From Flavobacteriales bacterium UBA2306 (GTDB lineage: Bacteria; Bacteroidota; Bacteroidia; Flavobacteriales; Weeksellaceae): a DNA stretch of 64,000 bases. Within the stretch, counting starts at the first letter, position 1. Each line of letters opens with the position of its first letter. The notes under the pieces are model-generated. The model searched no databases, was not told the origin of the DNA, and saw only the letters and a program-made list of their open reading frames with translations. The position numbers and the translations under genes are program-made. The stretch covers positions 231,605 through 295,604 of the forward strand of contig DDVS01000002.1 in NCBI GenBank assembly GCA_002345565.1, in the 5' to 3' direction. Shown in pieces: positions 27,301-34,828 of this stretch.

Positions 27301-27449
27301 ATAAAATCACCAATTTCAGAATTTATATAAGCGCACAGAATCTTCTGACCCTCAAATCCAAAAGTTTCACAGGCATCGACCCGGAAACACCCGCCTTTGG
27401 TTATCCGCTTCCTTTGACCTTCAATTTTGGAGTTAATTTATCCCTTTAA
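24348..27449 (+). CDS. susC: SusC-like TonB-dependent fructan transporter
   Basis: 1033 residues. Signal peptide (to SYIFAQ), carboxypeptidase-regulatory-like domain (about 22-95), TonB-box-like segment DEVIVTGYTKQKKADI (102-117), plug domain with RGVGTLNNTDPLYVIDGVP, then a 22-strand outer-membrane barrel ending NFGVNLSL. SusC partners with SusD to import oligosaccharides across the outer membrane using TonB energy. The gene is followed 18 bases later by susD. Given its neighbours, the ligand is a fructan oligosaccharide. Confidence 0.96.
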   Translation: MKKYKMAIALCLLPFSYIFAQEIVKGKVLSPTQKPLSGVTVTVSETGTMTTTDSNGAFQINDLQKGNTLVFSYPDYSTQEVVLDEKTVLNIVLAAEKVKNIDEVIVTGYTKQKKADITGAVSIVDMKDLNKQAEPNPIKSLQGRVAGVNISGDGSPSGGSTKVLIRGVGTLNNTDPLYVIDGVPTKAGMHELNPGDIETMQVLKDASSASIYGSRAANGVIIITTKKGKKGKTRIDLNYYTAFSQYAKKTSVLNAKQFGQVLWQANINDGLNPNNNNLSYNFDWGVQNGVPTLYNSYVPEYLDAAKTIKSANTNWYDEVSQTGVANSLDLAASSSSDKGSYYFSMGYYNNDGIVKLTNFKRLSARVNTSYNFFDGKLKIGENFTYNKTNELMDPGVLDPALRALPIIPVHTVDGIGWGGPVGGMNDRQNPVRLLEYNKDNGYRYQRFFGNVYAELQPVKNLTLKSSFGVDFSNYYKRILQRSYVSGYLKNDKNAVNIDQSDTEKWTWTNTAQYTAKAGNHHFDLLGGMEMYKDTYNNTWLRKEGFLIETPDYMYPDAGTGDAFNGGGSTYFSLLSYFGKFSYDYDNRYLFSATVRYDGSSRFGKNNRFGTFPAFSAGWRINKEDFAEKVIPFFSDLRLRAGWGQTGNQEISNSAVYSLYIANYAGGNPTWATSYGTAYDISGVGSGLLPSGFIATQTKNDDLRWETTTQTNLGLDFGFFNQKLTGSVDIYKKDTKDILVLPPYLGVIGEGGERWINGASMENKGIEVALGYADKTAGGFGYEISGNFSMNRNAITELPQSVINNYGGNGTTDNILGRPINSMYGYVADGLFRTQSEVDNSATQPGKGLGRIRYADLNNDGIIDDKDRTWIGNPNPGFMYGINLNFSYKNFDLSTFWQGISDVDVINSKKYQTDFWSVDDVGSNKGTRLLDAWSPQNPNSDIPALTTVDSNAESRFSSYYVENGSYLKLRVLQLGYTIPKNVLEQYKITNFRIYISAQNLLTLKSKSFTGIDPETPAFGYPLPLTFNFGVNLSL

Positions 27450-27467
27450 ATTTTAAAAATTATAACA

Positions 27468-29165
27468 ATGAAAAAATATATAGTTCTAACGGTTGCCTGC
27501 GCTTTTCTTTTGGGAACAGTTTCCTGCAACGATTTTTTGGATAATGAACCAAGAGGTGTACTTTCCGAAACCGATGTAGTAACTCCTCAAAACGTTGATG
27601 GTTTTGTTGTAGCAGCTTATGCATCTTTGGGAAATGATCATTACGACACGCCTTTCAGCCTTTGGCCTTACGGCAATGTACGCTCAGACGATGCTTACAA
27701 AGGCGGAAGCGGAACGAATGATATTCAGGCGTTTCACTTTTTTGAAATCTCCAATAATGTCCGTTCAGATTTTGGCGAATTGGATCGTCTCTGGTATCTG
27801 AATTATGTCGGAATTGGGCGTTGCAACAAGGCGATTGCAGCACTTAATCAGTTAACCGATGCGCAATATCCTAACAAACAGAAAAGAATCGCTGAAATGA
27901 AATTCGTGAGAGGTCATTTTTACTTTTTGTTGAAAACCCTTTTCAAATATGTGCCTTACGTAGATGAAAATACACCAATTGACGATTATCCTACAATCTC
28001 CAACCGAGCGAAAACCGACCAGCAATTGTGGGAGGCTATCGCTTCCGATTTTGAATATGCCGCGGCGAATCTCCCATCAACACAATCTGAAGTTGGAAGA
28101 CCGAAGAAAAGTGCGGCGTTTGCCTATTTGGCAAAAGTTAGATTGTATCAGGCTTATGAGCAGGACGATAATTATACGGTGACTCAAATTAATCCGGCAA
28201 CGCTTCAGAAATCTATTGATGCTGCAAATCAGGTGATTGGAAATTATACTTTGGAATCCGATTTTGGTTATAATTTTCTCCCAGGAACACACGAAAACGG
28301 TCCAGAAGCTGTTTTCTCTATCCAGTATTCTGATAATGACGGAACACTTTTCGGAAGATTAAATTATGGAGATGTACTTTCTTTACCACAAGGTTTGGGA
28401 TGCTGCGATTTCCATAAGCCGAGTCAAAACTTGGTGAATGCTTTCAAGACAACACCTCAAGGATTACCAATGTTCGACAATTATAATGACACGGATTTGA
28501 ATTATAATCAGCTTAATAATTATAAAGTTGACCCAAGATTGTACCACACCGTTGCTTTGCCTGGATTGCCGTGGAAATATGAGGAAAATAAAATCTATCA
28601 GGAAAGTTGGAACAGAAGTCCGGGAACTTACGGTTATTATGCTTCATTAAAGGAAAATGTACCTGTCGGATGTGGCTGTACCGTGAATATTGACCCATTT
28701 TACGGCAACTCTAAAAACAGGATTATCATCCGCTATTCCGATGTGTTGTTGATGAAAGCCGAAGCGTTAATCGAGCTTGGACAAATCAATGAAGCGTTGC
28801 CACTCATCAATCAGGTGAGACAACGTGCGGCGAACAGTACAGTTTTGACTGGAAGTTATACATCGAACAATCTTATCAGCCAATATCAGCCGGGCGTCAA
28901 CTGCACGTGGAATCAGGATTTTGCGAGAAAAGCATTGCGGTGGGAACGCAGAATGGAATTTGCGATGGAAGGAAGCCGTTTCTTCGACCTTGTGAGATGG
29001 GGAGTAGCGACAACAACGATGAACAGCTATTATTCTGCAGAAAAAACGAAAAGGTCTTACTATTCTCAGGCAGGATTTGACCACGGTATCGAAGAATATT
29101 GCCCGATTCCATTAGCTCAAATCAACTTTAGCCAAGGTGTTTATAAACAGAATAATGGTTATTAA
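27468..29165 (+). CDS. susD: SusD-like outer-membrane lipoprotein
   Basis: 565 residues, with lipobox GTVSC (Cys20) followed by the acidic stretch NDFLDNEP, as expected for a surface-exported flavobacterial lipoprotein. The N-terminal TPR-like SusD domain contains MKFVRGHFYFLLKTLF, and the C-terminal RagB/SusD part has IIRYSDVLLMKAEALIELG and WERRMEFAMEGSRFFDLVRW, diagnostic of the family. It forms the lid over the SusC barrel and binds glycan. It is somewhat longer than average. Adjacent genes indicate a fructan ligand. Confidence 0.95.
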   Translation: MKKYIVLTVACAFLLGTVSCNDFLDNEPRGVLSETDVVTPQNVDGFVVAAYASLGNDHYDTPFSLWPYGNVRSDDAYKGGSGTNDIQAFHFFEISNNVRSDFGELDRLWYLNYVGIGRCNKAIAALNQLTDAQYPNKQKRIAEMKFVRGHFYFLLKTLFKYVPYVDENTPIDDYPTISNRAKTDQQLWEAIASDFEYAAANLPSTQSEVGRPKKSAAFAYLAKVRLYQAYEQDDNYTVTQINPATLQKSIDAANQVIGNYTLESDFGYNFLPGTHENGPEAVFSIQYSDNDGTLFGRLNYGDVLSLPQGLGCCDFHKPSQNLVNAFKTTPQGLPMFDNYNDTDLNYNQLNNYKVDPRLYHTVALPGLPWKYEENKIYQESWNRSPGTYGYYASLKENVPVGCGCTVNIDPFYGNSKNRIIIRYSDVLLMKAEALIELGQINEALPLINQVRQRAANSTVLTGSYTSNNLISQYQPGVNCTWNQDFARKALRWERRMEFAMEGSRFFDLVRWGVATTTMNSYYSAEKTKRSYYSQAGFDHGIEEYCPIPLAQINFSQGVYKQNNGY

Positions 29166-29176
29166 AACTCGACAAT

Positions 29177-30571
29177 ATGAAAACAATTTTAAATAAATTT
29201 CAAACAACGCTGATGTTGCTGATTTCTGCAATATTGATTGTGTCTTGCGAAAGTGAGATGGAAGAAGGGTTGGTGACCGATGTTTCCGTGAATGTGTCTT
29301 CCTTTAAAGTGAACGGAATTGCAGGAGAAATTGATAATCAAAATGATAAAATCACGGTTACGCTGCCGTATGGAACCGCTGTGAATGCCGTAATGCCAAT
29401 GATAGAAATTCCGCAAGGTGCGGTGATTTCTCCGGCTTCAGGAACGGTGCAGAATTTTTCACAACCTATAAAATACAGAGTGAAGAATGGAAATATCTAT
29501 AAAGATTATCAGGTAATAGTTCAGGCTCAGGCTCCGATTATCAGTTTTAAAATCAATGGATTATCGGCAACCATCAACCATTCCAACAAAAGTATTTTGC
29601 TAACTATGCCGGAAGGAACAGATCTTACAGCCTTGCAACCGGTCATCGAAATGGCAACTGGCGTTAACATCAATCCTGCATCAGGAACTACGATTAATTT
29701 CAGCAGTCCTGTTCAGTTTACGGTTTCCAATGCGAATCTTACTGAAATCTACACGGCAAAAGTAACCACTCCGGTTTCTGGTCCAACAGTAGCATTTCTT
29801 GGAACAGCTTCCACCAGAACGGGATTGACCAATCCTGATGAAATCGCTGCTTCCGACTGGCTGTTCGGAAAATATTCCGGAGCAGTTTATGTTTCGATGA
29901 ATGATATTTCTAACGGCACAGCCAATTTAACTGGAATAGATGTGTTGTGGTGGCATTTTGATTCTGCAACCGCTTTACCGAACGATGCGCTGAATGCAAA
30001 TGTGACTTCCAAAATCAAAACTTATCTTAATGCGGGCGGAAATATTCTATTAACGGGATTCGCAGCTCAATATGTAGATGCTTTGGGAATTGTGCCTTCG
30101 GGAAAAGGCCCGAATAATGTTTTCGGGGATTTCTTACCGAATGGATTTGTGGATGCAAACAACGATTGGGGAATTTCCTTCAAAGGTAACGAAGCGCATC
30201 CTGTTTTTGACGGGCTTCAGACCTACGAATCCGGGAAAGCCAATTTTCTTCAGAAAGGAACATTTAGACTGAATCATACCGCGTGGTGGTTCTTGCCGGA
30301 TTGGGGTGGCTATGTGAACGGAGCCGGATGGAGAACACAGACAGGAGGAAATAATCTTGCAAGTGAAGCCTGGGATAACACTCTGGATGGCCGTGTTGCA
30401 GTGGCTGAATTTCCGGGAGGAACCACCAATAAAAAGTGTATCACCATCTCAATGGGCGCTTACGACTGGTATAATGAAACAGCGAACGGAACCCCAAGCC
30501 AGCCGAACGGATTTTTGGATAACATCAAAAAAATCACGGAGAACAGCCTTAATTATCTTGTAACGAATTAA
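29177..30571 (+). CDS. Surface glycan-binding lipoprotein with DUF5018-like repeats and DUF4960-like domain
   Basis: 464 residues. Lipobox LIVSC (near Cys24) followed by acidic ESEMEE suggests surface exposure. Two similar beta-domains follow (about 30-120 and 120-205): each has a SFKVNG or SFKINGL opening, TVTLPYGT or LLTMPEGT, and SPASGTVQNFS or NPASGTTINFS, resembling DUF5018. The C-terminal half is a DUF4960-like domain starting PTVAFLG and ending YDWYNETANG...KITENSLNYL. Position and domains match the SusE-position levan-binding proteins of Bacteroides. The DUF4960 half has a T9SS-exported relative at 16566-17822. Confidence 0.85.
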   Translation: MKTILNKFQTTLMLLISAILIVSCESEMEEGLVTDVSVNVSSFKVNGIAGEIDNQNDKITVTLPYGTAVNAVMPMIEIPQGAVISPASGTVQNFSQPIKYRVKNGNIYKDYQVIVQAQAPIISFKINGLSATINHSNKSILLTMPEGTDLTALQPVIEMATGVNINPASGTTINFSSPVQFTVSNANLTEIYTAKVTTPVSGPTVAFLGTASTRTGLTNPDEIAASDWLFGKYSGAVYVSMNDISNGTANLTGIDVLWWHFDSATALPNDALNANVTSKIKTYLNAGGNILLTGFAAQYVDALGIVPSGKGPNNVFGDFLPNGFVDANNDWGISFKGNEAHPVFDGLQTYESGKANFLQKGTFRLNHTAWWFLPDWGGYVNGAGWRTQTGGNNLASEAWDNTLDGRVAVAEFPGGTTNKKCITISMGAYDWYNETANGTPSQPNGFLDNIKKITENSLNYLVTN

Positions 30572-30582
30572 AATCAGAATCA

Positions 30583-32124
30583 ATGACAATCAAAACAATA
30601 TACTTAACGGCAATATTAGGTTTGGCGATTTTTTCCTGCCAAAGCCAGGATTCGATTACGGAATTGAGTCAGGATGAGATTTTCAGACAGACCAATATCT
30701 TTCCGCAACCGCCCAACCAATGGATGGGTGAAAGTAATCCTTATTACACAGCTGGTTATGTAGGCGACGTAATGCCATATTACGAAAATGGAAAATTTTA
30801 TCTTTTCTTTCTACACGATGCTAAAACTAAACCTGCAGGCGAAGGGTTTCACGACATTCACAGCTTCGAGACGACCGATTTCAAGGATTTTACTTATCAA
30901 GGGAGACAAATTCCCTATGGAACGGCTTCCGAACCAGATTTTGGTGTAGGAACGGGGAGTTTGGTGAAAGTCGGAAATACGTATTATTACTATTACACCG
31001 GGCACAATGCAATTGCTTCGTTTTTAGCGGGTAATCCAAGGGAAAGTGTGCTTTTGGCGACAAGTACGGATATGAAAAACTGGACGAAAGTGAAAAATTT
31101 TAAAATCACTGCTCCGGCTGGCTATTATGATTATGAATTTCGTGATCCACAAGTTTTGTATAATGCGGAAGATGGGAAATACTGGATGTTAGTTTCTGCA
31201 CAGACTTCGGGTAAAAAAGCGGTTGTTCTTAAATTTACCACAACCAATCCTGCCAGCGGAAATTGGGCGGTTGAAAATCCGATTTACACGACAACTTCTT
31301 CGGAAAATTACATTATGCTAGAATGTCCCGACCTTTTCAAAATGGGCAATTACTGGTATCTTGTTTTCTCTGAAAACTGGAGCAACAACATCGGAACACA
31401 TTACAGAATGGCTAGTTCACCAAACGGACCGTGGACTACACCTGCGAATGACCGGTTGGACGGCTCTTATCTCTATGCTGCAAAAACCGTTTCGGACAAT
31501 GCTAACCGTTACCTGGTGGGTTGGACAGCCAGAAAAGTCCCTGAAAGCAACACAGGCGGAAAAGATTGGGCAGGAAATCTCGTCACACACAAACTCGTTC
31601 AGAATTCGGATGGAACATTAGCGGTAAAATCTATTTCAGCCTTATCATCTGTCTTCGGGCAAACTGCTTCGCTTTCTGTGGATAAAATCACGGGGAATGC
31701 TTCTCAGAGCGGGAATAGCTTTAACCTTTCCGCGAATTCCCAGGTAATGTTCGGGAAAGTCCAGAAGGCCAATCAGATCAGCTTTACGTTGAACGCTTCT
31801 GCTAACGGAAAATCAGGATTGATTCTGGCGCAGGATAATGACGGGAAAAATGGTTTTAAAATTTCATTCGAACCTTCTTCCAACAGAATGGCGAGTTATG
31901 TAATGAATGGCGGAAGTGAAGATTTTGCTAATGCTTTTCCTTTGTCCGGAATCTCGGGAACCAACTATAATGTAACAGTTTTCATCAGCAATGATATTTG
32001 TGTGGTCTATGTGAATGACAAGTTGGCGTTCAGCAATCGTGTGTATGATGTTGTTAACAAAAAATGGAGTATTTTTGGTACTGCAGACAGTTCATTCAGT
32101 AATATTAATGTTAAAAATCCTTAA
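30583..32124 (+). CDS. GH32 lipoprotein, probable surface endo-fructanase (endo-levanase type)
   Basis: 513 residues. Lipobox AIFSC (Cys19). The GH32 propeller is present but the first catalytic block is not WMNDPNG: it reads GYVGDVMPYYENGKFYLFF, with Asp as the likely nucleophile, as in the endo-acting branch that includes the Bacteroides surface endo-levanase BT1760. The other two blocks are intact (EFRDPQV and LECPDLFKMG). A C-terminal beta-sandwich (about 345-513) follows. It would cut long polymer outside the cell for import by SusCD. Levan specificity is inferred from locus similarity, not from residues. Confidence 0.87.
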   Translation: MTIKTIYLTAILGLAIFSCQSQDSITELSQDEIFRQTNIFPQPPNQWMGESNPYYTAGYVGDVMPYYENGKFYLFFLHDAKTKPAGEGFHDIHSFETTDFKDFTYQGRQIPYGTASEPDFGVGTGSLVKVGNTYYYYYTGHNAIASFLAGNPRESVLLATSTDMKNWTKVKNFKITAPAGYYDYEFRDPQVLYNAEDGKYWMLVSAQTSGKKAVVLKFTTTNPASGNWAVENPIYTTTSSENYIMLECPDLFKMGNYWYLVFSENWSNNIGTHYRMASSPNGPWTTPANDRLDGSYLYAAKTVSDNANRYLVGWTARKVPESNTGGKDWAGNLVTHKLVQNSDGTLAVKSISALSSVFGQTASLSVDKITGNASQSGNSFNLSANSQVMFGKVQKANQISFTLNASANGKSGLILAQDNDGKNGFKISFEPSSNRMASYVMNGGSEDFANAFPLSGISGTNYNVTVFISNDICVVYVNDKLAFSNRVYDVVNKKWSIFGTADSSFSNINVKNP

Positions 32125-32127
32125 TTA

Positions 32128-33036
32128 ATGTTCCTTAACAAAAAAATAAATGCAGTTAGTTATGGAGAAGTGCTCTTCGATGTATTTGGAGAAGAAAAGA
32201 AAATCGGTGGTGCACCGCTCAATCTGGCTTTGAGAACCGCTTCATTTGGATTTCCGGTGGCGATGATAAGTGCGGTTGGTAATGATGAGGATGGAAAGGT
32301 AATTTGTGACTATGTGAGGGAAAATCAGCTTGATAACAGCGGAATTATGACAACCCAGCATTATGATACGGGAATTGTCCAGGTAACATTGAACGAGCGT
32401 GGTTCCGCAACCTATGAAATCAAATTTCCGTCCGCCTGGGATTTTATTGAATTGAATGATAATGTACGGAATATCGTTAAAAATGCTGATGTTTTTTTCT
32501 TCGGAAGTTTGATTTGCAGGAATGATGTCTCAAGAAATACACTTTTCAGCCTTCTGGATTCCAATTCTGAAATGTTCAAGGTTTTTGATGTGAATCTGAG
32601 AAAGCCTTTTTATAATATTGAACTTCTGGAACAATTGATGAACAAAGCAGATTTTATTAAATTCAATGATGAAGAAATCCTAGAGTCAGCTTCTGAATTA
32701 GGTTTTAAATCTGACAATCTTGAAGAAAATATCCGTTTCATTTCTGAAAAAACAAATACAGGTTCTGTCTGTGTCACTTTGGGAAAGCACGGCTCATTAC
32801 TATTATGGGAAGGTAAAATCTATCAACACGGTGGTTATCCAATAAAAGTAGCTGACACCGTTGGTGCCGGTGATTCTTTTCTGGCGAGTCTGATCGCTAA
32901 GTTGTTATCCAATAAAAATCCAGACACCGCTCTTGATTTTGCGAGTGCAGTCGGAGCTTTGGTAGCTAGTTATAGCGGAGCTAATCCTAAACTCAGAAAT
33001 GAAGAAATTGAAGGATTAATCAAAGAAAGGGTTTGA
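32128..33036 (+). CDS. Fructokinase, PfkB (ribokinase) family
   Basis: 302 residues that phosphorylate fructose with ATP. The N-terminal motif GGAPLNLALRTASFG is the family's first signature, and near residue 245-255 is DTVGAGDSFLASL with the catalytic Asp and anion hole. The start is only 3 bases after the GH32 stop, making it the last gene of the operon. It completes the pathway: surface cleavage, SusCD import, periplasmic exo-cleavage, MFS uptake, and phosphorylation to fructose-6-phosphate. Confidence 0.93.
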   Translation: MFLNKKINAVSYGEVLFDVFGEEKKIGGAPLNLALRTASFGFPVAMISAVGNDEDGKVICDYVRENQLDNSGIMTTQHYDTGIVQVTLNERGSATYEIKFPSAWDFIELNDNVRNIVKNADVFFFGSLICRNDVSRNTLFSLLDSNSEMFKVFDVNLRKPFYNIELLEQLMNKADFIKFNDEEILESASELGFKSDNLEENIRFISEKTNTGSVCVTLGKHGSLLLWEGKIYQHGGYPIKVADTVGAGDSFLASLIAKLLSNKNPDTALDFASAVGALVASYSGANPKLRNEEIEGLIKERV

Positions 33037-33075
33037 TAGACTTCTGAGTTTTTATGAAAAATCGGAATAGAATGG

Positions 33076-33107
33076 AATAGCGTTAACTGTTTTTAGTTAG
33101 CGCTATT
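33076..33107 (+). terminator. Hairpin after the fructan operon, probable terminator
   Basis: AATAGCGTTAACT (33076-33088) pairs with AGTTAGCGCTATT (33095-33107) with one G-U pair. Only a weak T tract follows, so termination is likely but not certain. Confidence 0.6.
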
Positions 33108-33264
33108 TGACTTCGTCTAACTTTACCAAATTTTCTATTGATTCGTAAATTGTTCTATATTTAATATTACGATCTAATGGAGTTATAATTAAAATCCATC
33201 CAGAATATCCATACTCGGAACAAAAAACAATGTTTCTGTCTTGCGGTGCTAAAGTCAAAAATAC

Positions 33265-33432
33265 GGTCATAGATTCCCGGCGGGTTGCCAATTGGTTTCT
33301 CAAGCTATAGAAGATTTGGAAATTAAAAGTGTTAATGTGAATGAAATCGAAAGAAAGACACAGGATACAGAAGCGAAAATTGTTGAACTAGATAAAAGAT
33401 TAGAACAACTTTCAGAACCAAAATACAGCTGA
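33265..33432 (+). pseudogene. Truncated coiled-coil coding fragment
   Basis: The frame reads QAIEDLEIKSVNVNEI, then EAKIVELDKRLEQLSEPKYS and a stop at about 33432. It has the heptad pattern of a coiled coil and no start codon, so it appears to be the 3' end of a lost gene. The parent family was not recognised. Confidence 0.35.
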
Positions 33433-33792
33433 TTCTGCAACATAAGCAGGATAAAGATGAACAAATGAAAACTTATAAAGCAATTAATTTTATCCAAGAG
33501 CGAGCAGATGAAAATAAATATTTGTTCAGATCTATATTCACAACAGATTTTGTTGAAAAAAGTTTGACTTCAGGAATGAACTATCAAAATGAAACTGATA
33601 TACAAATCGAAATGAAAAGAAAAGATAATATATCTTACCATAACTGATTGGATCGTTTATATTTTTATATTTGTAATACAATAATGATAATTATTACTAA
33701 TAAATATGTTTAAATAATACAGTTATGTTACTTATATCATTGTCTAAGACGCAAAAGATGGTTGCTCTCACGTTCGTGACCGTAGACTTCTG

Positions 33793-33951
33793 ATGGAGCT
33801 TACTCAGGAAGGTCTTGCTGAACGTTCAGGTGTTGCACTTTCCACCCTTAGGAAGTTTGAGCAAAAAGGAATGATTTCGCTGGACTCTTTTCTAAAGATC
33901 TTAATGGTGGTTGGAGGATTGGAAGAATTGCTAGATGCTCTGCACTTTTAA
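33793..33951 (+). pseudogene. XRE-family HTH regulator, 5'-truncated
   Basis: 52 codons from an internal ATG. The sequence LTQEGLAERSGVALSTLRKF is a clear XRE-type helix-turn-helix, followed by a C-terminal helix (VVGGLEELLDAL) that matches the end of HipB-like antitoxin/regulator proteins. In the same frame upstream, RDRRLL continues the domain but runs into a stop after about a dozen codons. The N-terminal part and any partner toxin are missing. Confidence 0.6.
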
Positions 33952-34250
33952 ATTCATAGTTTTTGGCTTTCATATTTTCAATCTTTCCAATAAACTGTTT
34001 TGAGAATTTCAATACAGATTTTCCTTTAGTGTCCAAACATTCATTTCCGTTGATTGTAAGCTTGTCTCTACTTTTAAGTTCTCGAATGAAAATTTGTTGG
34101 GTTATGAAATAGTCAAGCCAGGCGTCTTTTAATGACAAGTGATTGCTAAATCGTTTGGTTGCAAATAAATTTCTTTGTTTTCAATTCGTTCTCTATTGTG
34201 TGTTGTGAGGTTGTCAAGAAAGTTTGAGTTTAAGTGAGTGGTTAAGTTAA

Positions 34251-34285
34251 TTTGCGCCTATTTTCATAAAAAAAAGCTAACTTTA
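34251..34285 (+). promoter_or_regulatory. Bacteroidota-type promoter of the Kef pair
   Basis: TTTG at 34251-34254 and TAACTTTA at 34278-34285, spacing 23, resemble the -33/-7 pair. The predicted transcript would start near 34292, downstream of the ATG at 34238, which argues for the TTG start at 34304. Confidence 0.5.
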
Positions 34286-34303
34286 CAAAAAACCATAGCT
34301 CCA

Positions 34304-34828
34304 TTGGAAAAAACACTGGTCCTTTTTGCCCATCCTTATTTTGAACATTCTACTACCAATATTAGATTATTGGAATGCTACCAGGCTATGGAGAATATTA
34401 CCTTCCGGGATTTGTATCAGGACTATCCGGATTTTCATATCCAGCCATTCCGCGAGCGAAAAAGAATCATTGAGTATGATAGACTTATTTTTCATTTTCC
34501 TCTCATTTGGTTTGGTCTACCTCCTTTGCTCAAGCTGTGGATAGATGAGGTGTTTGATATGCGGTGGATTTCGGAGAGCGGTATCAATATTCTTTCCGGA
34601 AAAGATGCACTCATAATCACTAGCGTTGGCGGACGAGAAAGTAACTATACACAAGAAGGAAAATACAGAACAGGAGTAGAAGAACTGCTTTCTGGGCTCA
34701 AGGTGTCTTTGCATGTCAACAATATCAATCTCAAAAAAATACACATCATTTACAATGCCGACAATCTTAACCAGACAGATCTTGATCTGCTTTCCCAAGA
34801 ATTGGCAGAAACCTTAAAAATAAAATAG
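34304..34828 (+). CDS. KefF/KefG-like flavodoxin-fold NAD(P)H oxidoreductase
   Basis: 174 residues from the TTG at 34304 (an upstream in-frame ATG at 34238 adds 22 residues but lies before the apparent promoter). KTLVLFAHPYFEHSTTN is the flavodoxin-like N-terminal strand and FMN/phosphate loop; FHFPLIWFGLPPLLKLWIDE is the family's central signature. Such quinone-reductase-like proteins are cytosolic ancillary subunits that activate Kef potassium/proton antiporters, and the antiporter gene begins on the next base after its stop. The coupling supports this role. Confidence 0.87.
   Translation: MEKTLVLFAHPYFEHSTTNIRLLECYQAMENITFRDLYQDYPDFHIQPFRERKRIIEYDRLIFHFPLIWFGLPPLLKLWIDEVFDMRWISESGINILSGKDALIITSVGGRESNYTQEGKYRTGVEELLSGLKVSLHVNNINLKKIHIIYNADNLNQTDLDLLSQELAETLKIK

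Larger units (their letters stand above)
33108..34230. other. Region of gene remnants without an intact gene
   Basis: About 1.1 kb between the fructan operon and the Kef pair. Several truncated coding pieces are recognisable in conflicting frames and strands: a minus-strand tail (33103-33303 region), a plus-strand coiled-coil tail ending about 33432, a short frame 33465-33647, an HTH fragment at 33793-33951 and a minus-strand tail to 34138. None has a credible start plus a full domain. This looks like an old insertion/deletion hotspot. Confidence 0.55.

Noticed and set aside
33103..33303. 66-codon minus-strand ORF after the fructan operon
   Set aside because: It looks protein-like in its last half, but the first part is not, no family could be recognised, and it overlaps the operon-end hairpin. 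It is treated as part of the remnant region.
33848..34138. 96-codon minus-strand ORF overlapping the XRE fragment
   Set aside because: The first two thirds may be the C-terminal end of a lost gene (parent not recognised), but the last third is antisense to the HTH fragment. Not supportable as an intact gene.
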